Notes: a model not told the origin generated them from the sequence alone. Positions 33,938-42,697 are shown, numbered from the stretch's first letter. The stretch: 64,000 bases of DNA from Bacteroidales bacterium WCE2004 (GCA_900167895.1 FUZR01000001.1:663144-727143); one strand, 5' to 3'. Numbers and translations: made by a program.

Positions 33938-35187
33938 TGGAGGAGCAGGCGGGCGTCGCGGTGCGGCTGCATCCGTTCAAGGGGCTGGCGGGGCCGGAAG
34001 GCGCGCCGGTGCCCTGGTCGCCGTATGGCCGCATCCTCTCCGAGCGCCCCGTCTTCACGCTCGACCCGCTTTTCCACGCGGGTTGCTACTATGTGCAGGA
34101 TTCGTCCGCCATGTTCGTCGGACATCTCTTCCGACAGCTTTTGGCTGCCGGCAGGACTGAGCCCCCGCAAAACTTCGCTTCGCTCATCCCCCCCACTGCT
34201 GCGCAGCGGGTCCCCCCCGTTTACGAGGCCACGGGTGGCCACGGTTTTGCGGGGGCTCATCCTGCCGGACAGCCGGTCAGGGTATTGGACTTATGCGCGG
34301 CGCCGGGCGGGAAGACGACGGATCTGGCGGCGTCGCTGCGGGAGGCGTACGGAGACGCTTTCGTGCTGGTGGCGAACGAGGTGATGAAGGCGCGCGTGGG
34401 CGTGCTGGACGACAACGTGGCGCGCTGGGGCGACCCGAACGTGGTCGTGACGAGCGTGGATCCGGCGGCGTTCGCGCGGCTGGAGGGCTATTTCGACATC
34501 ATCGTCGCGGACGTGCCGTGCAGCGGCGAGGGGATGTTCCGCAAGGATCCGCGGGCCCGCGAGGAATGGAGCCCTGCCGTGGTGGAGCTGTGCGCGGCGC
34601 GCCAGAAGCGCATTCTGGCGGACGTATGGCCTGCATTGCGCGAAGGGGGCTGGCTGCTCTACAGCACCTGCACCTACGAGGCCGCGGAGAACGACGAGAA
34701 CCTGGCCTGGGCGGCCGCCGAGCTGGGCGGCGAAATCCTGGAGCCGGAGGCGGAATTCGAAGAATACGGCGTGCGCCGCACCCCGCACGGGCACCTGCTG
34801 GAGGCAGGGGTCGTGCCGGGCGAGGGGCAGTGGGCCGGGGCGCTCCGCAAGACGGCCCCGCAACGCGTCGCCCGCGGAGCGGAGCCCGCGCTGCTGCACC
34901 CGCTGCGCAGCGGGCTGCGGAAGGGCGAGGCGAAGGGAAAGGATTTCATTCCGGACGCGGATTACGCTTTGAGCATAAAATTTGATAGCAAGGACTACCC
35001 GGCCGTGGACGTGGACCGGCAGACGGCCCTGCGCTTCCTCCACCGGGACGCGCTCGTGCTGCCGCACGCCGCCCCCGGCTACAATGTAGTGACATATCTG
35101 GGCCATCCGCTGGGATTCGTCAAGAACATCGGTTCGCGATGCAACAATCTTCTCCCGAAGGGGCGCCGGATTTTGATGAACGTTTGA
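33937..35187 (+). CDS. rsmF: RsmF-type rRNA (cytosine-C5)-methyltransferase carrying a palindromic-repeat insertion
   Basis: A 416-residue SAM-dependent NOL1/NOP2/Sun methyltransferase of 16S rRNA. Motif I is LDLCAAPGGKTTDLAA (~119-134). The two catalytic cysteines are Cys195 (DVPCSGEG) and Cys245 (YSTCTYE). A C-terminal RNA-binding region (~340-416) follows. Two oddities: the N-terminus is shorter than in E. coli RsmF, beginning about at the VRLHPF segment because the SRPBCC gene occupies the space. Also, residues ~70-113 between YYVQDSSAMFVGHLFRQLL and motif I are a 130-bp palindromic repeat read in frame, where homologues have only about ten residues. The frame is intact, so the protein is probably made. 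Confidence 0.93.
   Translation: MEEQAGVAVRLHPFKGLAGPEGAPVPWSPYGRILSERPVFTLDPLFHAGCYYVQDSSAMFVGHLFRQLLAAGRTEPPQNFASLIPPTAAQRVPPVYEATGGHGFAGAHPAGQPVRVLDLCAAPGGKTTDLAASLREAYGDAFVLVANEVMKARVGVLDDNVARWGDPNVVVTSVDPAAFARLEGYFDIIVADVPCSGEGMFRKDPRAREEWSPAVVELCAARQKRILADVWPALREGGWLLYSTCTYEAAENDENLAWAAAELGGEILEPEAEFEEYGVRRTPHGHLLEAGVVPGEGQWAGALRKTAPQRVARGAEPALLHPLRSGLRKGEAKGKDFIPDADYALSIKFDSKDYPAVDVDRQTALRFLHRDALVLPHAAPGYNVVTYLGHPLGFVKNIGSRCNNLLPKGRRILMNV
34144..34273 (+). repeat. Palindromic repeat, copy A (in frame in rsmF)
   Basis: Arms 34144-34173 and 34244-34273 are 30 nt each and complementary apart from two single-base bulges (left arm begins GCTGCCGGCAGGACTGAGCC). Bases 34170-34247 (78 bp) are identical to 59720-59797 in reverse orientation within dnaX. 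The encoded peptide includes ASLIPPTAAQRVPPVYEATG, as in DnaX. The interior contains CTGCGCAG and GGCCAC-gg-GTGGCC hairpins. Confidence 0.93.
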
Positions 35188-35189
35188 GC

Positions 35190-36032
35190 ATGAACAAGAT
35201 TAAGATATTCCTTTCGGCCCTCGCGGCCGCGGTCTGCGCCGTCGCTTCGGCCCAGACCACCGCAGAAGAATTCCAGGCCCGCTACGACCGGCTTGTACGC
35301 AATGTCGGCTATAGCGGCGTGGGCGTGGAGACCCTGCTGGACCGCTGGGGCGAGGCGTTCCCCGGGGACATGGCCGTCCCGGCGGCCCGTTTCAGATACC
35401 ATTTCGAGAAGTCCCGCCACACCGAGATCGTGCCCGTGCCCGGCGCGCGCCGCCATCTCGGCAAGGCGCCGTCCCTGACGCTGAAGGACGCGGAGGGGCA
35501 GGACGTTCCCTATTTCGAGGAGGATTTCTTCGACGAGACCGTTTTCGGCGAAGCCGTCAAGGTCCTGGACGCGCAGATCGCCGCCCAGCCGGACGAGCTG
35601 CGCTGGCGTTTCCTCAAGACCGAGGCGCTGCTGGCCTATGAGAAGGAGAGCCCGGACCTGGCCGTGATCGAGCTGGAGCGGCTGATCGACCGCGACGCAT
35701 CCAAGGGCGTAGCCTGGACGCTCGACGGGGCGCCCGCCGGCGCCGAGGTCGTCCAGCAGGGCGTCGGCGAGATGTGCGCGAGCATCTTCGCGGTCGGCTC
35801 CCCTGCCTGCTACGAGTTTTTCCGGAGCATTTCGGAGAAGATGGCCAGGCGCTATCCCCGGAATCCGGCGTTCGTCGACAACCTCGGTTCTTACTGGCTG
35901 GTGGCCAAGGACAACGACAAACAGGCCGCCAAATACTACAGGAAGGCCCTCAAGCTCGACCCGGAGGACTATGCCGCGCAGCGCAATCTCAAGATCATCG
36001 AGAACCGGCTGGCGGCCGCCGCGAAGAAATAA
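35190..36032 (+). CDS. Secreted TPR-repeat protein
   Basis: A 280-residue exported protein with signal peptide (FLSALAAAVCAVASAQ). The C-terminus holds a tetratricopeptide repeat (NLGSYWLVAKDNDKQAAKYYRKALKLDPEDYAAQRNL, given here by its ends near 235-272). The middle has further helical-repeat character (LRWRFLKTEALLAYEKE). It probably scaffolds protein contacts in the periplasm; no partner can be deduced. The start was chosen at the ATG at 35190, giving the signal peptide, rather than the ATG at 35139 inside rsmF. Confidence 0.8.
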   Translation: MNKIKIFLSALAAAVCAVASAQTTAEEFQARYDRLVRNVGYSGVGVETLLDRWGEAFPGDMAVPAARFRYHFEKSRHTEIVPVPGARRHLGKAPSLTLKDAEGQDVPYFEEDFFDETVFGEAVKVLDAQIAAQPDELRWRFLKTEALLAYEKESPDLAVIELERLIDRDASKGVAWTLDGAPAGAEVVQQGVGEMCASIFAVGSPACYEFFRSISEKMARRYPRNPAFVDNLGSYWLVAKDNDKQAAKYYRKALKLDPEDYAAQRNLKIIENRLAAAAKK

Positions 36033-36098
36033 CTTGCAGGGTGTGAAACTTTTTGCACCTTTCTTCCGTATATAGAATGTTTTGTCAATACGGAACGT

Positions 36099-37169
36099 AT
36101 GAAGCTTTCTCAATTTGATTTCGAACTCCCTAAGGAGCGTATCGCCACGGAGTTGATGCCCGAAGTGGATGGGCACGTGCAGTGGCGCGACGAGTGCAAG
36201 CTGATGGTCCTGCACAAGGACACGGGCGAGATCGAGCACCGTCAGTTCAAGGACATCATCGATTATTTCGGCAAGGGCGACCGCTTCGTGCTCAACGACA
36301 CCAAGGTCTTCCCGGCCAAGTTGTTCGGCAAGAAGGAGAAGACCGGTGCCGACATCATGGTGTTCCTGCTCCGCGAGCTGAACCGCGAGCAGCGTCTCTG
36401 GGACGTGATCGTGGACCCGGCCCGCAAGATCCGTATCGGCAACAAGCTCTATTTCGGCGAAGACGAGAGCATGGTGGCCGAGGTCATCGACAACACGACC
36501 TCCCGCGGCCGCACCCTGCGTTTCCTCTATGACGGCCCGTACGACGAGTTCAAGGCCGCCCTGTTCGCCCTCGGCCAGACGCCGGTCCCCGAGTGGGTCA
36601 AGGAGACGCCGACCGAGCGCGACGCCGAGGAGTTCCAGACCATCTTCGCGACGCACGAAGGCGCCGTGTCCGCGCCCGCGGCCGGCCTGCACTTCAGCCG
36701 CGAGCTGCTCAACCGGATGATCCTGCACGACATCGAGAAGACCTTCATCACCGTGCACATGGGCATCGGCCATTTCCGCACGGTGGACGTGGAGGACCTC
36801 TCCAAGCACCGCATGGACGGCGAGCGCATCATCATCAGCGAGCAGGCAGCCGACGAGATCAACCGGACCAAGCGCGGCGGCGGCCGCATCTGCGCCGTCG
36901 GCGTGACCGTGATCCGCGCGCTGGAGACCTACGTGACCACGAGCCACGAGGTGCGCCCGACCGACACCTGGACCAACAAGTTCATCTTCCCGCCCTACGA
37001 GTTCTCCATCCCCGACGCCATCGTGTCCAACTTCCACCTCCCGGAATCCACGATGCTGATGAGCGTGGCGGCCTTCGGCGGCTATGAGAAGGTGATGAAC
37101 GCCTACCAGAGCGCCCTGGACAACAACTACCGTTTCGGGCCTTACGGCGACGCGCTGCTGATTGTGTAA
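36099..37169 (+). CDS. queA: S-adenosylmethionine:tRNA ribosyltransferase-isomerase
   Basis: A 356-residue enzyme that transfers and isomerises the ribosyl moiety of SAM to make epoxyqueuosine in tRNA. Family motifs: FDFELPKERIA at the start, DRFVLNDTKVFPAKLFGKK (~60-78), THEGAVSAPAAGLHFS (~185-200), HMGIGHFRTVDVEDL (~220) and SNFHLPESTMLMSVAAFGG near the end. A terminator follows. CCGTAT-N16-ATACGG (36066-36093) lies upstream, of unknown significance. Confidence 0.96.
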   Translation: MKLSQFDFELPKERIATELMPEVDGHVQWRDECKLMVLHKDTGEIEHRQFKDIIDYFGKGDRFVLNDTKVFPAKLFGKKEKTGADIMVFLLRELNREQRLWDVIVDPARKIRIGNKLYFGEDESMVAEVIDNTTSRGRTLRFLYDGPYDEFKAALFALGQTPVPEWVKETPTERDAEEFQTIFATHEGAVSAPAAGLHFSRELLNRMILHDIEKTFITVHMGIGHFRTVDVEDLSKHRMDGERIIISEQAADEINRTKRGGGRICAVGVTVIRALETYVTTSHEVRPTDTWTNKFIFPPYEFSIPDAIVSNFHLPESTMLMSVAAFGGYEKVMNAYQSALDNNYRFGPYGDALLIV

Positions 37170-37202
37170 TCCGCAAACGCAATAAAAAATACGATTCTTA
37201 CG

Positions 37203-37240
37203 GGATCCGGTTGACCTTGTCGGCCGGATCCTTTATTTTT
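37203..37240 (+). terminator. Intrinsic terminator of queA
   Basis: GGATCCGG / CCGGATCC stem (37203-37210 with 37224-37231) followed by TTTATTTTT. The T-tract overlaps a TATTTTTG -7 motif (37234-37241) that would serve dprA, so one promoter starts in the tail of the previous terminator. Confidence 0.8.
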
Positions 37241-37265
37241 GGCCGTACTTGTAAACTATGAGAAA

Positions 37266-38435
37266 ATGAAAGGATCCGATTCTCCCCTGGTGAGCGCCAT
37301 CGCGCTCAACGCCATTTTCGGCAATGCGCCGAAGTTTTCCCATCGCCTGATCGACGCGCTCGGCTCCGCGGGCGCCGTGTTCGACCTCTCGCCGGAGGAG
37401 CGACTCGCGCTCTTCGGGCCCCACAACCCGCGCGCCGCGCTGATCGGCCCGGCGGCGCTGGACGCCGCGCAGGCCGAGTTCGAGCGGCTGTCCGCGCAGG
37501 GCTGCCAGTTCCTGGACATCTTCGCCGAAGGCTATCCGGACGCGCTGCGGGAATGCCCGGACGCGCCCTTGCTGCTCTATGTGCGCAGCGACACGCCCGC
37601 CGGCGAGCTGTTCGGGTCCCGCCCCGCCGTGGCCGTCGTCGGGACGCGGGACCAGAGTCCCTACGGGCGGGAGTGCTGCCGGCGCATCGTGAAGGCGCTT
37701 TCGGAGGCGCCGGCCAAGCCGATGATCGTGAGCGGGCTCGCGCTCGGCGTGGACATCACGGCGCACGCCGCCGCGCTGGAGGGCGGGCTGGTCACCGTCG
37801 GGGTCAGCCCGGTGGGCATCGACGACGTGTATCCGCGGCGGCACGCGCCTTTCGTGGAGCGGATGTGCCACACGCCGGGCTGCGCCCTGGTCACGGATTA
37901 CCCGCCCGGGACCATTCCCTCGGCGTTCAATTTCCTGCGGCGCAACCGCATCATCGCCGGCCTCGCCGGCGCCACGGTGCTCATCGAGTCCCGCCTCAAG
38001 GGAGGCGGGATGATCACGGCGCGCCTGGCCGCCGGCTACGGCCGCGACGTGTTCGCCGTGCCCGGGCGCATCGACGACCTCCGCTCGCAGGGCTGCAACC
38101 AGCTGCTGCGGGAGCAGGTGGCGGCACCCGTGGCCGTGCCCGAGACGCTGCCTGCGGCACTCGGGCTCGGCCAGCTGCGCCGCACCCGCGCGGCTGACCT
38201 CGAGACCGCCGTGCGCCAGCGCTTCGGCTCCGCCTTCCCGGACGCCGAAGTGGACCGGCTCGTGCTGCTCGCCCGGCTGATCCGCGCCGAGCGCGGCATC
38301 GGGCTGGACGAGCTGTGCCGCGCCACGCAGCTGGACTACCCCGACGTGGCCCGCTCGGCGGGTCTCCTGGAGGAGGAAGGCTTCATCGAGATGGATCTCC
38401 TGCAAAGATGCGCCATCAAAGTAAAAATTGGTTAA
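37266..38435 (+). CDS. dprA: DNA processing protein DprA
   Basis: A 389-residue RecA loader on single-stranded DNA during natural transformation. It has an N-terminal helical region (~1-100), the Rossmann-like core with VAVVGTRDQSPYG, IVSGLALGVDITAHAAAL and FLRRNRIIAGLAGATVLIES, and a C-terminal winged-helix (~320-385). ATG at 37266 chosen; an upstream in-frame TTG at 37239 is inside the terminator tail. tatD follows after 15 bp. Confidence 0.95.
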   Translation: MKGSDSPLVSAIALNAIFGNAPKFSHRLIDALGSAGAVFDLSPEERLALFGPHNPRAALIGPAALDAAQAEFERLSAQGCQFLDIFAEGYPDALRECPDAPLLLYVRSDTPAGELFGSRPAVAVVGTRDQSPYGRECCRRIVKALSEAPAKPMIVSGLALGVDITAHAAALEGGLVTVGVSPVGIDDVYPRRHAPFVERMCHTPGCALVTDYPPGTIPSAFNFLRRNRIIAGLAGATVLIESRLKGGGMITARLAAGYGRDVFAVPGRIDDLRSQGCNQLLREQVAAPVAVPETLPAALGLGQLRRTRAADLETAVRQRFGSAFPDAEVDRLVLLARLIRAERGIGLDELCRATQLDYPDVARSAGLLEEEGFIEMDLLQRCAIKVKIG

Positions 38436-38440
38436 CTTTG
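38433..38440 (+). promoter_or_regulatory. -7 element of tatD
   Basis: TAACTTTG overlapping the dprA stop region and ending 10 nt before the tatD ATG. Confidence 0.5.
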
Positions 38441-38450
38441 TGGGATATAT

Positions 38451-39218
38451 ATGGAGTACATCGACACGCACAGCCACGCCTACGACGAAGCCTTCGCGGG
38501 ATGCGAAGACGAGGTGGTCGCGCGCGGCGTCGCCGCCGGCGTGACGGTCCAGCTGCAGGCCGACATCGACTCGCACGAGCGCGACCGGATGTTCGCCCTC
38601 GTGGAGCGGCATCCCGGCGTGCTCCGGCCGATGCTGGGGCTCTACCCCGGCTCCGTCGACAAGGACTGGCGCCGGGAGATCGACGCCCTGGAGGCCTGGC
38701 GCGGCCGCGGCATCGTGGCCGTCGGCGAGATCGGCCTGGACTACCACTACGGCGCGGACTTCAAGGCCGAGCAACAGGAAGCCTTCCGCGTCCAGCTGGA
38801 GCTCGCCGCCGCCTGGGACCTCCCCGTCAACATCCATCTCCGCGAAGCCACGGAGGACTTTTTCCGGATCCTCGAAGACTGCCGCCACCTGCACCTGCGG
38901 GGCAATCTCCACGCCTTCGGCGGCAGCGTCGAGACTTTCGAACGCCTGCGCCGCCTGGGCGACTGGTACGTCGGCATCGGCGGCGTGGTCACCTTCAAGA
39001 GAGCCTCCGTCGCCGAGACGGTCAAGCACATTCCCCTGGAGCGAATCCTGCTGGAGACCGACGCTCCCTACCTCACTCCCGTCCCGCATCGCGGCGAGCG
39101 CAACGAGAGCGCCTATATCCCTTTCATCGCCGACTTCATCGCCCGCCAGAAGGGCGTCAGCCCGGAGGAAGTCGCCGCCGTGACCACCGCCAACGCTAAA
39201 ACGCTTTTTGCATTATGA
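38451..39218 (+). CDS. TatD-family metal-dependent hydrolase
   Basis: A 255-residue TIM-barrel deoxyribonuclease-like hydrolase. Metal ligands: DTHSH at 4-8, Glu of GEIGLDYHYG (~93), His of VNIHLRE (~129), His of NLHAFGG (~154) and Asp of LETDAPYLTP (~203). Family start (MEYIDTHSH) fixes the ATG. It overlaps ansA by 4 bp (ATGA). Confidence 0.94.
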   Translation: MEYIDTHSHAYDEAFAGCEDEVVARGVAAGVTVQLQADIDSHERDRMFALVERHPGVLRPMLGLYPGSVDKDWRREIDALEAWRGRGIVAVGEIGLDYHYGADFKAEQQEAFRVQLELAAAWDLPVNIHLREATEDFFRILEDCRHLHLRGNLHAFGGSVETFERLRRLGDWYVGIGGVVTFKRASVAETVKHIPLERILLETDAPYLTPVPHRGERNESAYIPFIADFIARQKGVSPEEVAAVTTANAKTLFAL

Positions 39219-40282
39219 AGCTGAATCTCAATTTGTTCCCCGACAAGAACCGCCCCACTTCCGTGCTGCTGGTCTACACGGGAGGCACCATCGGCATGAA
39301 GGCCGACCCCGTGGACGGGACGCTCAAGCCCTTCGACTTCAGCGGCATCCTCGAGGAAGTGCCCGAGCTGCGCAAATTCGCGCTCAAGATCGATTCCTAT
39401 ACTTTCAATCCCATCATCGACTCGTCCGACGTCGAGCCGTCCCTCTGGCAGTCCCTCGCCACGCTGATCCGCGACCGCTACGACGACTACGACGGCTTCG
39501 TGATCCTGCACGGCACGGACACGATGGCCTACTCCGCCTCGGCGCTGAGCTTCATGCTGGAGAACCTCGGCAAGCCGGTCATCTTCACGGGCAGCCAGCT
39601 GCCCATCGGCGAGCCGCGCACGGACGGCAAGGAAAACCTCATTTCGGCCGTGGAGATCGCCACGGCCAAGGACTCGAACGGGCGCCCGATGGTGCCGGAA
39701 GTGTGCATCTGCTTCAATTCGCAGCTGCTCCGCGGCAACCGCAGCGTCAAGGTCAACGCCACGGGATTCGACGCCTTCAAGTCGCCCAACTACCCGCTCC
39801 TCGCGACGGCGGGCATCAGCATCAAATACAACAACAGCTTCATCCACAACGACTACGACCGCCGCAAGGGCGTCTCCATCCACACGGACCTGGACACCCG
39901 CGTGTCGGTCCTCAAGCTGCATCCCGGCATCACCGAGCAGGCCGTGCGGGACATCCTCCTCGGCGACGGCTCCCGCGCCGTCATCCTGGAGACCTACGGC
40001 TCGGGCAACGCCCCCTGCCGCCCCTGGTTCCTCGCCCTGGTCCGCGAAGCGGCCTCGCGGGGCAAGATCCTGCTCAACGTGACGCAGTGCCTGAGCGGCG
40101 ACGTGGACATGGACATCTATGCGACCGGCCGCGCCCTGAAGGACGCAGGCGTCATATGCGGGCACGACATCACGACGGAGAGCGCCCTCGGCAAGCTCTT
40201 TTACCTGATGGGCGGGAACGCCGACAACGAGAAAGTGAAGGTACTTTTGGAGCGGAACCTGAAGGGCGAAATCTCAAAATAA
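39215..40282 (+). CDS. ansA: Type I L-asparaginase
   Basis: A 355-residue cytoplasmic asparaginase hydrolysing asparagine to aspartate and ammonia. The two threonine motifs are VYTGGTIGM (~22-30) and LHGTDTMAYSASAL (~100). GSGNAP and NVTQCLSGDVDMDIYATG occur in the C-terminal domain. No signal peptide, as expected for type I. Translationally coupled to the tatD-like gene, an arrangement common in Bacteroidota. Confidence 0.95.
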   Translation: MKLNLNLFPDKNRPTSVLLVYTGGTIGMKADPVDGTLKPFDFSGILEEVPELRKFALKIDSYTFNPIIDSSDVEPSLWQSLATLIRDRYDDYDGFVILHGTDTMAYSASALSFMLENLGKPVIFTGSQLPIGEPRTDGKENLISAVEIATAKDSNGRPMVPEVCICFNSQLLRGNRSVKVNATGFDAFKSPNYPLLATAGISIKYNNSFIHNDYDRRKGVSIHTDLDTRVSVLKLHPGITEQAVRDILLGDGSRAVILETYGSGNAPCRPWFLALVREAASRGKILLNVTQCLSGDVDMDIYATGRALKDAGVICGHDITTESALGKLFYLMGGNADNEKVKVLLERNLKGEISK

Positions 40283-40375
40283 ATATTGATAAATGGATTT
40301 TTTTTGCTAAATTGCACCGCTTTTTAGATATACGCGCATAGAATATATCACAACTAATACATTATTAAATTCATT

Positions 40376-41122
40376 ATGAAAAAGTTTTTCATGTTTTTGG
40401 CAGGTGCAGCCACCATGGCCCTCTCTGCAGTTAGCGCATTCGCCCAGGAAGAGATGAGCGCAGCCGATCTCCTCAGCGGCAGCGAGGTGCCCATCAACCA
40501 GGCCCTCAAGACCAAGTTCATCGAAGGTGGTCCGGAGTTCATGTCCCTGATCATCATCTGCTTGATCATCGGTCTTGCCCTCGCCATCGAGCGCATCCTC
40601 TATCTCTCCTTCTCCAAGATCAACACCAAGAAGCTGGTCGAGAAGGTCGAGGCTGCCCTCAACGAAGGTGGTATCGAGAAGGCTAAGGAAGTCTGCCGCA
40701 ACACCAAGGGTCCCGTCGCCAGCATCTTCTACCAGGGTCTCCTGCGCTACGACCAGGGCATCGACGTGGTCGAGAAGAGCATCATCTCCTACGGCAGCGT
40801 TCAGCAGAGCCAGCTGGAGAGCGGTCTTTCCTGGATCTCCCTGTTCATCGCCATCGCCCCGTCCCTCGGATTCCTCGGTACGGTTATCGGTATGATCAAC
40901 GCCTTCGACGCCATCCAGAGCGCTGGTGACATCTCCCCGAACATCGTCGCCGGTGGTATGAAGGTCGCCCTTATCACTACGGTCGGTGGTCTCATCGTCG
41001 CCATGATCCTCCAGGTCTTCTACAACTACATCCTTGCGAAGATCGAGTCCATCACCATCGACATGGAAGACTCCTCCATCTGCCTCATCGACGTGCTCAC
41101 CAAGTACAGCAACAAGAAATAA
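40376..41122 (+). CDS. exbB: ExbB/TolQ/MotA-family proton channel
   Basis: A 248-residue inner-membrane protein of the Ton motor. It has a cleavable-looking signal (GAATMALSAVSAFAQ), a first membrane segment (FMSLIIICLIIGLALAIERILYL) and two more around 155-215 with the conserved IAPSLGFLGTVIGMINAFDAI and GMKVALITTVGGLIVAMILQ blocks. Followed by a small membrane protein and two exbD genes. Upstream TTTG and TAGATATA elements (40303-40332) form a weak promoter candidate. Confidence 0.95.
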   Translation: MKKFFMFLAGAATMALSAVSAFAQEEMSAADLLSGSEVPINQALKTKFIEGGPEFMSLIIICLIIGLALAIERILYLSFSKINTKKLVEKVEAALNEGGIEKAKEVCRNTKGPVASIFYQGLLRYDQGIDVVEKSIISYGSVQQSQLESGLSWISLFIAIAPSLGFLGTVIGMINAFDAIQSAGDISPNIVAGGMKVALITTVGGLIVAMILQVFYNYILAKIESITIDMEDSSICLIDVLTKYSNKK

Positions 41123-41151
41123 TTCACCGACCTCAGTAAATCTTGAATATA

Positions 41152-41604
41152 ATGAAACTCAATCAAATATTCAAATGGGGTATGGTGGTGCTGATCCTTA
41201 TCAGCGTTGCGATCCTGGTTTGGGGCTTCGTCTCCGGTTTCGCGACTCCCAAGCCTGACCAGGTCGCGCTTCCTCCGACGAATACCCTCCTGACCTGGGC
41301 GGCGATCATGATTGTCTTCGCCCTGTTCTGCTGGATCGGCATCGGCTTGTTCGTCAGCATCAAGAACAACCCCAAGTCCCTCGTCAAGATGGGCATCGTG
41401 CTGGTCGGCATCGCCGTCCTGTGCTTCATTGCCTATCTGTTCGCGAAGGGCGGAGCCCCTGTCGGTTACTCCGGCAAGCCGTACTCCGAGAGCATTTACA
41501 AAATGTCTGATACCGTGCTTAACCTGACGCTGATCACCGGCGTTGGCGCCATCCTCGCCATCGTCGTCGGCGAAATCCGTCTGGCTATCGCGAATAAGAA
41601 GTAA
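41152..41604 (+). CDS. Small membrane protein between exbB and exbD
   Basis: A 150-residue protein with about four membrane helices (WGMVVLILISVAILVWGFVSG, WAAIMIVFALFCWIGIGLFV, MGIVLVGIAVLCFIAYLFAKG, LNLTLITGVGAILAIVVGEI). This gene position is seen in Bacteroidota Ton clusters, so it may be a motor accessory, but no function is established. ATG at 41152 is preferred to a TTG three codons upstream. Confidence 0.78.
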   Translation: MKLNQIFKWGMVVLILISVAILVWGFVSGFATPKPDQVALPPTNTLLTWAAIMIVFALFCWIGIGLFVSIKNNPKSLVKMGIVLVGIAVLCFIAYLFAKGGAPVGYSGKPYSESIYKMSDTVLNLTLITGVGAILAIVVGEIRLAIANKK

Positions 41605-41608
41605 TATC

Positions 41609-42196
41609 ATGGCGAAGAAAACACCAGCAATCAATTCGAGTTCTACGGCCGATATCGCGTTCCTGTTGTTGTGCTACTTCCTGATGACCACAACGATGGG
41701 TTCCAATTTCGGACTCTCCCGACAGCTCCCGCCGATGCCTGACAAGAGTCAGCCGCTCGAGAACCAAGAGGTCAACCGCCGTAACCTCATTCAGGTGAGG
41801 ATCAATTCCTCCGACAGAATTTATGCCGGTAGCGACGCCATTGATATCTCTCTGCTCAAGGACAAGATCAAAGAATTCTTAACCAACCCTTCCAACGACC
41901 CGAGCCTTCCCGAGAGGGAGGTCAAGGAGATCGAAGGATACAGCAAGGGCACCTATGCCGTCTCCAAGGGCGTCATCTCGCTGCAGAATGACCGTGGTAC
42001 CAGCTACCGCGCCTACATCGCCGTGCAGAACGAACTTGTGAAGGCCATCAACGAGATCCGTGACGATTTCTCCATGCGCGAGTATGGCAAGAAATACATC
42101 CAGCTCGACGAGGACCAGCAGAAGGTTGTCAAGGCTTGTATCCCTCAGTTGATTTCCGAGGCAGAGCCCAAGGACGTTGGCGCTAGAAGAAAATAG
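41609..42196 (+). CDS. exbD: ExbD/TolR-family protein 1
   Basis: A 195-residue single-pass protein. N-terminal cytoplasmic tail (MAKKTPAINSSS), then TADIAFLLLCYFLMTTTM with the Asp that carries protons in the Ton motor, then a periplasmic domain (~45-195), longer than in E. coli ExbD. Starts 4 bp after the small membrane protein. Confidence 0.93.
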   Translation: MAKKTPAINSSSTADIAFLLLCYFLMTTTMGSNFGLSRQLPPMPDKSQPLENQEVNRRNLIQVRINSSDRIYAGSDAIDISLLKDKIKEFLTNPSNDPSLPEREVKEIEGYSKGTYAVSKGVISLQNDRGTSYRAYIAVQNELVKAINEIRDDFSMREYGKKYIQLDEDQQKVVKACIPQLISEAEPKDVGARRK

Positions 42197-42207
42197 GAGG
42201 TATAAAT

Positions 42208-42675
42208 ATGTCCAGATTCAAGAAAGGCGGCAAAAGAGAAATGCCGGGAATCACTTCGAGTTCACTCTCGGATATCGTGTTTATGCTCCTGTTCTTCTTC
42301 ATGGTCACCACGCAGATGCGTGAGACCGAGAACAAGGTTAAGGTGGTGACTCCGGAGGCTTCCGAAGTCGTCAAGCTCGAACGCAAGGACCTCAACTGCT
42401 ACATCAACATCGGCTCCCCGACCCTCGCCTACCAGGGCCAGTTCGGCAACGAGCCCCGTATCCAGCTGAATGACTCTTTCCGTTCGACGGACGACATCCG
42501 CGACTTCATCGCCGCGGAGCGTGAATCCAAGAGTGAGAAAGACCGCCAGTTGATGACCGTGTCCATCCGTGCTGACCAGGATGTCAGAATGGGTATCGTG
42601 ACCGACGTGAAGCAGGAGCTGCGTCGCTGCTCCGCACTGAAGATCAGCTACACTGCGAGAAAGCCTGCGAAATAG
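42208..42675 (+). CDS. exbD: ExbD/TolR-family protein 2
   Basis: A 155-residue second ExbD. SSLSDIVFMLLFFFMVTTQM at ~13-32 contains the proton-carrying Asp, and a shorter periplasmic domain ends in the VSIRADQDVRMGIVTDVKQEL block. Tandem non-identical ExbD proteins after ExbB are the usual Bacteroidota arrangement. A terminator follows. Confidence 0.93.
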   Translation: MSRFKKGGKREMPGITSSSLSDIVFMLLFFFMVTTQMRETENKVKVVTPEASEVVKLERKDLNCYINIGSPTLAYQGQFGNEPRIQLNDSFRSTDDIRDFIAAERESKSEKDRQLMTVSIRADQDVRMGIVTDVKQELRRCSALKISYTARKPAK

Positions 42676-42697
42676 GCAGGACGCAGTACCGAATACG

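Noticed and set aside
36066..36093. CCGTAT-N16-ATACGG inverted repeat upstream of queA
   Set aside because: Short arms, long spacer and no second copy nearby; not enough to call a queuosine riboswitch or operator.
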